9,035 nt of DNA from JAYFNU01 sp964458545 (GTDB lineage Bacteria; Bacillota; Clostridia; Oscillospirales; Ruminococcaceae). Shown in pieces: positions 1 through 5,817 of the stretch (the stretch's first letter is position 1; each line of letters begins with the position of its first letter). Both the position numbers and the translations under genes were made by a program. The DNA is taken from assembly GCA_964458545.1 (NCBI GenBank), contig CAYWJF010000064.1:1-9035 (forward strand). The letters are read 5' to 3'. The notes under the pieces were generated by a model. That model saw only the letters and a program-made list of their open reading frames with translations, did not search any database and was not told the origin of the DNA.

Positions 1-1185
1 AGCTACGCAAGCGCCGATTATTTCGGCGGAATAGCCAAACGCCCGGGCTCTGGGCTTTATCAGTTCTGCTGTCCCGTAGATATGGGCGGTAAAACCTTAG
101 GCTTTGTGTTCGCGGTGTCTCCGATAACGGCGCTTTATACCTTCTTATTAAACCTCGGCATTACCTTCCTTGCCGCCGCGGGAGTTATGCTTATAGGCTC
201 TATTATTATCGTTTACTATTCAACTAAACGCCTTACAAGACCGCTTCGCGAGATGTCCGCTGCGGCGAAAAGCTTCGGCTCGGGCGACTTCTCCGCGAGA
301 GTAAATGTCGGCGGAGACGACGAGCTCGCGAACCTCGCGTCGGCGTTTAATAATATGGCGGAATCGCTCGACGAGCTGGAGAGGACGAGAAGGAGCTTTA
401 TCGCGAACGTTTCGCACGAGCTTCGCACCCCTATGACGACGATAGGCGGCTACATAGACGGCATACTTGACGGTACTATACCGCGCTCACACGAGAACCA
501 CTATCTTGCGATTGTTTCCGACGAGGTGAAAAGGCTTTCCCGCCTTACCTCTTCGCTACTTGATATCTCCCGCCTTGAGGAGGGACAGACGAAGATTGTC
601 TTAAAAAGCAGCAACGCGTGGGACACAATCCTTTCGGTTATGTGGAACGCCGAGAAGCGTATTAACGATAGACAAATTGAGGTTGAGGACCTTGACGTTA
701 AGCCCGCGTTTGTTATCTGCGACCCTGATATGCTTTATCAGGTGGTCTACAATTTAATTGATAACGCCATAAAGTTCACCCCCGCGAACGGCAAGCTTTC
801 GGTAAGGGTCGCTCCCGCCGCGAATGTAACAGAGATAAAAATCAGGAACAGCGGCGCGGGTCTTTCGCCAGAGGAAACTCAAAGAATTTTTGAGAGGTTT
901 TATAAAACAGACAAATCTCGGGGTCTTGACAGAACAGGAACGGGGCTTGGGCTTTATATTGTGAAAACCCTTGTAGGACGAATGGACGGTGCGGTGAGCG
1001 TCGCAAGCGAGCAGGGAAAATATACCGAGTTTACCGTAAGCTTACAGACGGGCGCTGAGGTAAAGGGTAAGCAACGCGAACAGAGCGTACCCGTATTTTC
1101 CGCCGCAAGAACCCGCGTTACCGTCGTTAAGAAGAAGCCCTCAATTATTGAGGTGCTAAGCGAAAGAATACTAAAACGAAGATAA
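1..1185 (+). CDS. Sensor histidine kinase, 5'-truncated (HAMP-HisKA-HATPase)
   Basis: Membrane sensor kinase of a two-component system. The reading frame is open from base 1, so the true start lies outside the window; the first in-frame ATG (82) sits inside the sensor region and is not the start. About 27 codons of extracytoplasmic domain are followed by a transmembrane helix (around 150-225), then a HAMP linker (TRPLREM onward, about 235-390). The H-box is SHELRTP, with phospho-accepting His at 415-417. The ATP-binding domain has an N-box (NLIDNAIKFT, about 751-780), an F-box-like ERFYK and a G-box (GTGLGLYIV, about 937-963). After the kinase core there is a basic tail of about 45 residues, rich in Lys/Arg, that is not part of the usual core. 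Expected reaction: ATP-dependent autophosphorylation and phosphotransfer to a response regulator, probably encoded just upstream. The signal sensed cannot be told from this fragment. Confidence 0.95.
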   Translation, partial: SYASADYFGGIAKRPGSGLYQFCCPVDMGGKTLGFVFAVSPITALYTFLLNLGITFLAAAGVMLIGSIIIVYYSTKRLTRPLREMSAAAKSFGSGDFSARVNVGGDDELANLASAFNNMAESLDELERTRRSFIANVSHELRTPMTTIGGYIDGILDGTIPRSHENHYLAIVSDEVKRLSRLTSSLLDISRLEEGQTKIVLKSSNAWDTILSVMWNAEKRINDRQIEVEDLDVKPAFVICDPDMLYQVVYNLIDNAIKFTPANGKLSVRVAPAANVTEIKIRNSGAGLSPEETQRIFERFYKTDKSRGLDRTGTGLGLYIVKTLVGRMDGAVSVASEQGKYTEFTVSLQTGAEVKGKQREQSVPVFSAARTRVTVVKKKPSIIEVLSERILKRR

Positions 1186-1192
1186 AAAGCCG

Positions 1193-1221
1193 AACCGCCG
1201 CCTATTTCGGACGGCGGTTCT
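1193..1221. terminator. Hairpin after the kinase gene, probable intrinsic terminator
   Basis: Nine-base perfect stem GAACCGCCG (1193-1201) / CGGCGGTTC (1213-1221) with an 11-nt loop, 8 bases after the kinase stop codon. On the plus strand the tail (TCATTGACC) is poor in T, so termination may be partial. Read on the minus strand the stem is followed by GGCTTTTT, a better tail. Its place between the kinase stop and the next promoter supports an operon boundary. Confidence 0.55.
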
Positions 1222-1224
1222 CAT

Positions 1225-1253
1225 TGACCTTATCGGTCGTAAATAGTATAATA
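1225..1253 (+). promoter_or_regulatory. Sigma-A type promoter for the rpe-rnfDEA operon
   Basis: -35 TTGACC (1225-1230), 17-bp spacer, -10 TATAAT (1248-1253). This is one base from consensus at -35 and perfect at -10. Transcription would start near 1260, giving a leader of about 20 nt that carries only the GGAG ribosome binding site at 1271-1274. There is no room for a riboswitch or attenuator. Confidence 0.8.
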
Positions 1254-1280
1254 AACTGATAAAACTGATTGGAGAGCGCC

Positions 1281-1946
1281 ATGATAAAAATTGCTCCGTC
1301 AATACTGAGCTGCGACCTTTCGCGGCTCGCCGACGAGTGCCGCGACGCGTTAAGCGGCGGCGCCGACTGGATACACGTTGACGTTATGGACGGCTGCTTT
1401 GTGCCGAACATTACCTACGGGCTTCCTGTGCTAAGAAGTATTACAAAAGCGGTGGACGCGTTCTACGACGTTCACCTTATGATAGAGCACCCGCTGAAAT
1501 TCGCCGCGCGCTTCTGCGACGCTGGCGCTGATATGGTTACCTTTCATCTCGAAAGCGAGGACGACCCGAACGAGGTTATAGCGGCTATTCGTGAGCGTGG
1601 CGGTAAGGTCGGCATATCCCTTAGACCTAATACACCCGCGAAGGAAGTGTTTAAGTATCTTCCTTTTATTGATATGGTGCTTGTTATGACGGTGGAGCCC
1701 GGCTTCGGCGGTCAGAGCTTTATGGAGGAAATGTGCGTAAAGATGAGCGAGATAAGACGCGAGGCGCAACATCTCGGTCTTGCGGAACTTGAAATAGAGG
1801 TGGACGGCGGCGTAGACGTAAATACCGCGCCTTTAGCGGTAAAAGCGGGCGCGAGCGTTTTGGTTTCAGGCTCTGCGGTTTTCGGCGCGAAGGACAGAAA
1901 AGAGGCAATACGTCTTCTTCGCGCGGCGGGAGAAAATAAGGAGTAA
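1281..1946 (+). CDS. rpe: Ribulose-phosphate 3-epimerase
   Basis: Interconverts D-ribulose 5-phosphate and D-xylulose 5-phosphate in the cytoplasmic pentose phosphate pathway. The protein is 221 residues, the normal family length, a single TIM barrel. It opens with the family signature (IAPSILSCDLSRL). Visible are the metal ligands His32 and Asp34 (HVDVMDG), His65 (DVHLMIEHP) and Asp175 (VDGGV), the phosphate-loop motif VEPGFGGQ (138-145), and the C-terminal SGSAVFG. Asp34 and Asp175 are also the family's acid/base pair. The ATG at 1281 is chosen because GGAG (1271-1274) lies 6 nt upstream and the protein then begins where homologues do; an in-frame TTG at 1269 overlaps that site. It is the first gene of a compact operon, with the rnfD-like start 2 bp after its stop. 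A catabolic or biosynthetic link to the following membrane genes is not obvious. Confidence 0.97.
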   Translation: MIKIAPSILSCDLSRLADECRDALSGGADWIHVDVMDGCFVPNITYGLPVLRSITKAVDAFYDVHLMIEHPLKFAARFCDAGADMVTFHLESEDDPNEVIAAIRERGGKVGISLRPNTPAKEVFKYLPFIDMVLVMTVEPGFGGQSFMEEMCVKMSEIRREAQHLGLAELEIEVDGGVDVNTAPLAVKAGASVLVSGSAVFGAKDRKEAIRLLRAAGENKE

Positions 1947-1948
1947 CG

Positions 1949-2920
1949 ATGGCGACACAGAAGAAACCCTTAGAATTACATAAATCGTTCAGACCGAGCC
2001 GCGACTTTATCATAGCGCTTCTTCCGCTTATGATAATGGCGGGGTATCTTTATGGCGCGCGTCCTATACTCATCTTTCTTATGGCTATAGCGGAGGCGTT
2101 TATCTGCGACCTGCTCGCGGCGCTTATGCAGAGAAAACGCTACGACGTTACCGATATTTCGAGCTATATGTTCGCGCTTATCTTTGTGCTTATGTTGCCC
2201 GCGTCTGTAAACTACGGAATTGTACTTATCGGAGTTGCTTTTACGGTGCTTATTGGTAAGCACGCCTTTGGCGGCTACGGGAACTATCCCTTCCACCCCT
2301 CGGCTTTCGGCTTCGCTTTCATTAATATCTGTTTTACAGACGCGATATACGCCTATCCACGCTCCTTTAGTGTGATAGGAACGGGCTGGCAGAGCGGCGC
2401 GGCAACCTATGCGGGAATTACAAATTCGCTTAAGTTCGGCGGCGTGCCGTCGATAGATTCGGTGGATTTGTTTTTAGGCAACTACCCCGGACCTATGGGA
2501 ACAACCTTCTGCCTAATAATACTTGCCTGTATGGTGCTGTTTATCGTTCATAAGACGATAAGCTGGCAGATTACCCTTACCTTCCTTGCTACCTGTGCGG
2601 GCTTTGCGCTTGCGTTTCCGCGCATACAGACGGGAAGGCTTGATTCACTTATTTACGAGATGCTTTCGGGCTCGCTTGTGTTTGCGGCTGTGTTTATCGT
2701 ACCCGAACCCTCCGTTACGCCGACAAGACCGATAGCGAAGCTGGTTTACGGCTTTTTGCTCGGCGCGGTGACGGTGCTTTACCGAAACTTCGGCGCGTAC
2801 GAAATGGACGTATGCTTCGCGGTGCTTATAATGAGCCCGATAGTGGGAAGGCTTGAGCGTGCCGTAAGCACGCGCGCCGCCAAGAAATCCGTCAGAAAGG
2901 CGGGTGAGAGAAAGCTATGA
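1949..2920 (+). CDS. rnfD: RnfD/NqrB-family membrane protein with altered flavin site
   Basis: Homologue of RnfD, the polytopic subunit of the ion-pumping ferredoxin:NAD+ oxidoreductase, 323 residues with many hydrophobic helices. Family landmarks are present in order: HKSFRPSRDFIIALLPL near the N-terminus; GKHAFGGYGNYPFHPSAFG (103-121, compare GKQxFGGxGxNPFNPA); LFLGNYPGPMG about 15-20 residues after the flavin site; and EPSVTPTRP (compare DPxTSPTxP) near the C-terminus. In canonical RnfD the FMN-carrying Thr lies in D-x-x-[ST]-G-A-T. Here the region reads GTGWQSGAAT (144-153): there is an extra Ala before the Thr and no Asp at the expected distance. Covalent flavinylation therefore looks lost or shifted. 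AAGGAG (1938-1943), inside the end of rpe, is the ribosome binding site. The stop overlaps the next ATG (ATGA), implying coupled translation. The family call is firm; a true Rnf function is doubtful because RnfC, G and B are absent here. Confidence 0.88.
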   Translation: MATQKKPLELHKSFRPSRDFIIALLPLMIMAGYLYGARPILIFLMAIAEAFICDLLAALMQRKRYDVTDISSYMFALIFVLMLPASVNYGIVLIGVAFTVLIGKHAFGGYGNYPFHPSAFGFAFINICFTDAIYAYPRSFSVIGTGWQSGAATYAGITNSLKFGGVPSIDSVDLFLGNYPGPMGTTFCLIILACMVLFIVHKTISWQITLTFLATCAGFALAFPRIQTGRLDSLIYEMLSGSLVFAAVFIVPEPSVTPTRPIAKLVYGFLLGAVTVLYRNFGAYEMDVCFAVLIMSPIVGRLERAVSTRAAKKSVRKAGERKL

Positions 2921-3576
2921 AAGCGGGAAGACCTAATAGGGTATCGCTTCCCCTAAACGAAGCGATAAAGCACGACCTCGTTTTCTTCAACAACCCCGTT
3001 CTTATACAAGGGCTTGCGCTTACTCCCGCGATAGCCGCTGCGACAACGCTGAATAACGCCGTTATTATGTCGCTCGCGGTATTCTTACTTGTAGTTCCAA
3101 CGCGAATTATAAGCGAGTTCCTCTTAACTCTTCTTTCAAAGCTTCCGCGTATTAGGGCGATAGTGTACGTTATTGTTTCCGCCTCGGTTTATATTCCGGC
3201 AAGCTTTGTTTTGAACAGGCTTTTCGGCGCGTCGCTCGCGGATGTCGGAATACTTCTGCCGCTTTTATTTGTAGACGGCATTGTTATATCCCGCGCGGAA
3301 ATACCCGCAAGGGAAAGCTTCTTAAAATCGCTTCAAAACGGAATATTTACCGCGCTTGGCGCGTCGATAGTACTTATTATACTCGGCGCAGCGCGTGAAA
3401 TTCTTGGCGAGGGCGAGATATTAGGATACAAGCTGTTTGACGGACCTTTACTTAGCGCGGCGAGCACCGTCGCGGGCGGGCTTATAATAACCGCGCTGTT
3501 AGCCGCGCTCTTTCAGGCGGCGGCTGGGGCGTATAAGCGCGAACGCTTTATTGTGGAGGTGAGCGAGAATGAGTAA
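2917..3576 (+). CDS. rnfE: RnfE-like membrane protein lacking all cysteines
   Basis: Homologue of RnfE (RsxE/NqrD family), 219 residues, about six transmembrane helices. Alignable landmarks: NPVLIQGLALTPAIAAATT (26-44, compare N-x-x-LVQLLGLCPLLAVT), LLPLLFVDGIVISRAE (113-128, compare PLIVTNCIVVGRAEA) and the C-terminal-half signature REILGEGEILG. In canonical RnfE the Cys of LCP and the Cys of TNC help hold a [2Fe-2S] cluster inside the membrane at the RnfA/RnfE interface. Here they are Thr36 and Gly121, and the protein contains no Cys anywhere. The fold is probably kept and the cluster is not. It starts within the rnfD stop (ATGA) with only a weak upstream GAGAG, so it probably depends on translational coupling. 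No rnfG lies between rnfD and rnfE, where many rnf operons place it. Confidence 0.85.
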   Translation: MKAGRPNRVSLPLNEAIKHDLVFFNNPVLIQGLALTPAIAAATTLNNAVIMSLAVFLLVVPTRIISEFLLTLLSKLPRIRAIVYVIVSASVYIPASFVLNRLFGASLADVGILLPLLFVDGIVISRAEIPARESFLKSLQNGIFTALGASIVLIILGAAREILGEGEILGYKLFDGPLLSAASTVAGGLIITALLAALFQAAAGAYKRERFIVEVSENE

Positions 3577-4183
3577 CGTACTCTTAAACGCCATCGAAAA
3601 CTTTTTTGTTCTTGCGCTTGCCGCCATTACACTTCAAAACATCGTGTTTTCGCGCGCTATCGGCGTAAGTGAGCTCATGTCGCTTATTGACGACACCACA
3701 AGTACATTTATCTTCGGAACGCTGCTTACGAGCGTGAACCTCATCAGCGGAGTTTTGTATTATTTCTTCTACACAGAGGTAGTCTCGAAGAGTGCGCTTG
3801 CTTTCTATTTCAGACCCCTTTCAATGCTGCCCTGCGCGCTTGTTGCGTTTATAATCGTTTACATAATTGCGATAAAATTCGCGGCATACGAAAATATAAA
3901 CAGGTGCGTGCAGGCAATGCCGCTTGCTACCTTCAACTGTACGGTAATAGGCACCCTTTTGTTGACAACCTCTCGGCAGTTCACCCTCGGCGGCACAATA
4001 GGCTTCAACCTCGGCTCAAGCATCGGCTACATACTCGCGGTTATCCTCGTGACCGAGGGTAGGCGCAGAATAAAGTCTTCGGAGGTTCCCGCGGCGTTTC
4101 GCGGACTTCCCATAATGCTTTTATATATTGCCGGTCTTGCCCTTGCGGTGTACGGGCTTACGGGATACTCGTTCTCCTTCTGA
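3569..4183 (+). CDS. rnfA: RnfA-like membrane protein with one of two cluster cysteines
   Basis: Homologue of RnfA (RsxA/NqrE family), 204 residues, about six transmembrane helices. The C-terminal signature VPAAFRGLPIMLLYIAGLA closely follows the RnfA pattern VPxPFRGxxIxLIxAGLM, and GFNLGSSIGYILAVILVTEGRRR matches the preceding family segment. The second cluster site is kept (ATFNCTVIG, Cys124, compare TTNCAVLG). The first is gone: canonical FLGLCPFMGVS is replaced by RAIGVSELMS (29-38). With none in the RnfE-like partner, only one of the four ligands expected for the intramembrane [2Fe-2S] cluster remains. GGAGGTGA at 3555-3562, six bases before the ATG, is a strong ribosome binding site inside the rnfE-like gene, whose end overlaps this start by 8 bp. 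This favours similar amounts of the two proteins, as expected for an A/E heterodimer. Confidence 0.85.
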   Translation: MSNVLLNAIENFFVLALAAITLQNIVFSRAIGVSELMSLIDDTTSTFIFGTLLTSVNLISGVLYYFFYTEVVSKSALAFYFRPLSMLPCALVAFIIVYIIAIKFAAYENINRCVQAMPLATFNCTVIGTLLLTTSRQFTLGGTIGFNLGSSIGYILAVILVTEGRRRIKSSEVPAAFRGLPIMLLYIAGLALAVYGLTGYSFSF

Positions 4184-4196
4184 TTAATCGGATTAA
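4184..4196. repeat. 13-bp perfect palindrome after rnfA-like gene
   Basis: TTAATC-G-GATTAA directly after the rnfA-like stop codon, at the start of the 49-bp gap before the DMT transporter. It is too short and AT-rich for a terminator. It could be an operator or chance. No convincing promoter is visible in the gap. Confidence 0.3.
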
Positions 4197-4232
4197 CGAA
4201 CGGGAAATACCGGAAAAGGACATTTTTTTACC

Positions 4233-5150
4233 ATGAACGAAAGAACAAAACAGATAGCGGCTAACATTTTAATGGTGGTGGGGTCGATTATCTGGGGCGG
4301 CGCGTTCGTCGCTCAAAGACTCGGCGCTGACAATCTCGGTGCCTTTAGCTTCGGCGCGATTAGATTTTTTATAGGCTGTTTGGTCATTGTGCCGATAATG
4401 CTAATAATGAACAAGAAACGCGATAAAAGCTTGCCGGACGCGCCGAAAAAGGATTACGTCAAGGCGGGGCTTGCCTGCGGAACGGCACTTTTCCTCGGCG
4501 CGTATTTCCAACAGTTAGGTCTTTCCTACACAACGGCGGGCAAGGCGGGCTTCGTGACCGCGCTTTACATTATCCTTGTGCCTATATTCGGCTTTATCCT
4601 CTTTAAGCGGCGGCTTTCGCCGAGAGTAATGGTCGCGACCCTCGCGGCCCTTGTCGGAATATTTCTTCTTTGCGTGGCTGGCGATTTCGGTATAAACATA
4701 GGTGACCTATATGTTTTTATCGGCTCGCTCTTCTGGGCGGCGCAGATACTTTTAATTGACAGGTTCGCTCAGCGACTGGACGGGTTGAAGTTCGCGGTTT
4801 GTGAATTTTTCACCTGTTCGCTTCTAAGCGCGATAGGTATGGTTTTCTTTGAAACGCCGACATGGGCAAACATTAAGGCGGCGTGGATACCGATACTTTT
4901 CTGTAGCGTGCTTTCCGTCGGCGTGGGCTTTACGGCGCAGATTATCTGCCAGAAGTATACCGAGCCTACCGTCGCGTCGCTGCTTATGAGCTCGGAATCG
5001 GTCTTCAGCGTTATCTTCGGCTTCTTAATTCTACACGAAGCGCTTACGGGAAGACAGATTATTGGTTGCGTGCTTGTGTTTGGCGCGGTGCTGCTTGCCC
5101 AGATAACCCCGGGACAACGCAAAACTATACAAAAACCAACAGATAAATAG
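4233..5150 (+). CDS. DMT-superfamily transporter (two EamA domains)
   Basis: Inner-membrane carrier of the drug/metabolite transporter superfamily, 305 residues, with about ten predicted helices arranged as two EamA repeats. The first repeat opens with the typical GSIIWGGAFVAQ and carries FGAIRFFIG and TTAGKAGFVTALYIILVPIFG. The second begins near GDLYVFIGSLFWAAQILLIDRFA and ends TEPTVASLLMSSESVFSVIFGFLILHEALTG-type helices, a well-kept EamA ending. Substrates of this group vary (amino acids, metabolites, drugs) and cannot be predicted here. The likely ribosome binding site AAGGA (4216-4220) is 12 nt upstream of the ATG, a longer spacing than for the neighbours. It lies 49 bp after the rnfA-like gene on the same strand with no clear terminator, so read-through from the rpe promoter is likely. 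No terminator follows before the rubrerythrin promoter. Confidence 0.93.
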   Translation: MNERTKQIAANILMVVGSIIWGGAFVAQRLGADNLGAFSFGAIRFFIGCLVIVPIMLIMNKKRDKSLPDAPKKDYVKAGLACGTALFLGAYFQQLGLSYTTAGKAGFVTALYIILVPIFGFILFKRRLSPRVMVATLAALVGIFLLCVAGDFGINIGDLYVFIGSLFWAAQILLIDRFAQRLDGLKFAVCEFFTCSLLSAIGMVFFETPTWANIKAAWIPILFCSVLSVGVGFTAQIICQKYTEPTVASLLMSSESVFSVIFGFLILHEALTGRQIIGCVLVFGAVLLAQITPGQRKTIQKPTDK

Positions 5151-5159
5151 TGACACAAT
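5146..5159 (+). repeat. 14-mer AATAGTGACACAAT, copy 1
   Basis: Identical to 7216-7229. This copy overlaps the end of the DMT transporter gene and ends 5 bp before the -35 box of the rubrerythrin promoter, a usual place for a regulator site. GTGACAC forms a short odd palindrome. With only two copies, one partly coding, a chance match cannot be excluded. Confidence 0.35.
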
Positions 5160-5164
5160 TCCGC

Positions 5165-5193
5165 TTGAAACGGCCTTGTCGAACATATATAAT
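5165..5193 (+). promoter_or_regulatory. Sigma-A type promoter for rubrerythrin
   Basis: -35 TTGAAA (5165-5170), 17-bp spacer, -10 TATAAT (5188-5193). Start of transcription would be near 5200, leaving a very short leader with the AAAGGAG ribosome binding site (5204-5209 region). It makes rubrerythrin an independent unit despite the transporter gene just upstream. Confidence 0.8.
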
Positions 5194-5215
5194 TAAATTA
5201 CGAAAGGAGTTTACT

Positions 5216-5752
5216 ATGGCAAACATTAAAGGAACAAAAACCGAAGCAAATCTTCTTACGGCTTTCGCGGGCGAGAGTCAGGCGAGAAACAAATACACAT
5301 ATTTCGCAAGTCAGGCGAAAAAGGACGGCTACGTCCAGATAAGCAATATATTCACCGAGACCGCGGGCAACGAGATGGAGCACGCGAAGCTCTGGTTTAA
5401 GCTGTTGGGCGGAATAGGCACAACGGCAGAAAACCTAAAGGCCGCCGCCGAGGGCGAAAACTACGAATGGACCGAGATGTACGCGGAGTTCGCAAAGGTA
5501 GCGAAGGAGGAGGGCTTCGAAGCTATCTCAATAATGCTTGAGGGCGTTGGCAAGATAGAGAAGGAGCACGAGGAGAGATATCTTGCGCTTCTTAAGAACC
5601 TCGAGGAGGGCAAGGTCTTTAAAAAGGACGGCGTGGTTGTTTGGAAATGCTCTAACTGCGGACATATCCATATAGCCGAAGCCGCGCCCGAGGTCTGCCC
5701 CGTATGCGCGCATCCGCAAGCCTACTTTGAGCTTCAAGCGAAGAACTATTAA
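5216..5752 (+). CDS. rbr: Rubrerythrin
   Basis: Cytoplasmic non-haem iron peroxidase that reduces hydrogen peroxide to water, taking electrons from NAD(P)H through rubredoxin-type carriers; part of oxidative defence in anaerobes. 178 residues. The N-terminal four-helix diiron domain shows Glu20 (GESQARNKY), Glu53 and His56 (NEMEHAKLW), Glu84 and Glu87 (YEWTEMY), and Glu115/His118 (IEKEHEERY), matching the ligand set of Desulfovibrio rubrerythrin. The C-terminal rubredoxin-like domain has CxxC pairs at 145/148 (CSNCG) and 161/164 (CPVCAHPQAYF). The domain order is the classical one, with the rubredoxin module C-terminal. The ATG at 5216 is chosen because of the strong ribosome binding site just upstream and because homologues begin there; an in-frame GTG at 5150 would give an unsupported extension. 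The gene has its own promoter and terminator. Confidence 0.98.
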   Translation: MANIKGTKTEANLLTAFAGESQARNKYTYFASQAKKDGYVQISNIFTETAGNEMEHAKLWFKLLGGIGTTAENLKAAAEGENYEWTEMYAEFAKVAKEEGFEAISIMLEGVGKIEKEHEERYLALLKNLEEGKVFKKDGVVVWKCSNCGHIHIAEAAPEVCPVCAHPQAYFELQAKNY

Positions 5753-5764
5753 CGGATAAAGCAA

Positions 5765-5797
5765 GCCCCCTTCGGGTCTACCGAAGGGGGCGTTTTT
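5765..5797 (+). terminator. Intrinsic terminator of rubrerythrin
   Basis: Eleven-base GC-rich stem GCCCCCTTCGG (5765-5775) / CCGAAGGGGGC (5781-5791), loop GTCTA, followed by G and TTTTT (5793-5797). It lies 12 nt after the rubrerythrin stop. It sits between convergent genes and may also slow minus-strand transcription, although its minus-strand tail (TTGCTTTA) is weaker. Confidence 0.93.
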
Positions 5798-5817
5798 GTT
5801 GCGTTTTTCGCGCACGG

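Noticed and set aside
1269..1280. Upstream in-frame TTG start for rpe adding four residues
   Set aside because: The GGAG ribosome binding site lies within this stretch and serves the ATG at 1281; homologues begin at the MxKIAPSIL-type start.
5150..5215. In-frame GTG start extending rubrerythrin by 22 residues
   Set aside because: The extension covers the promoter, includes no family sequence, and a strong ribosome binding site precedes the ATG at 5216.
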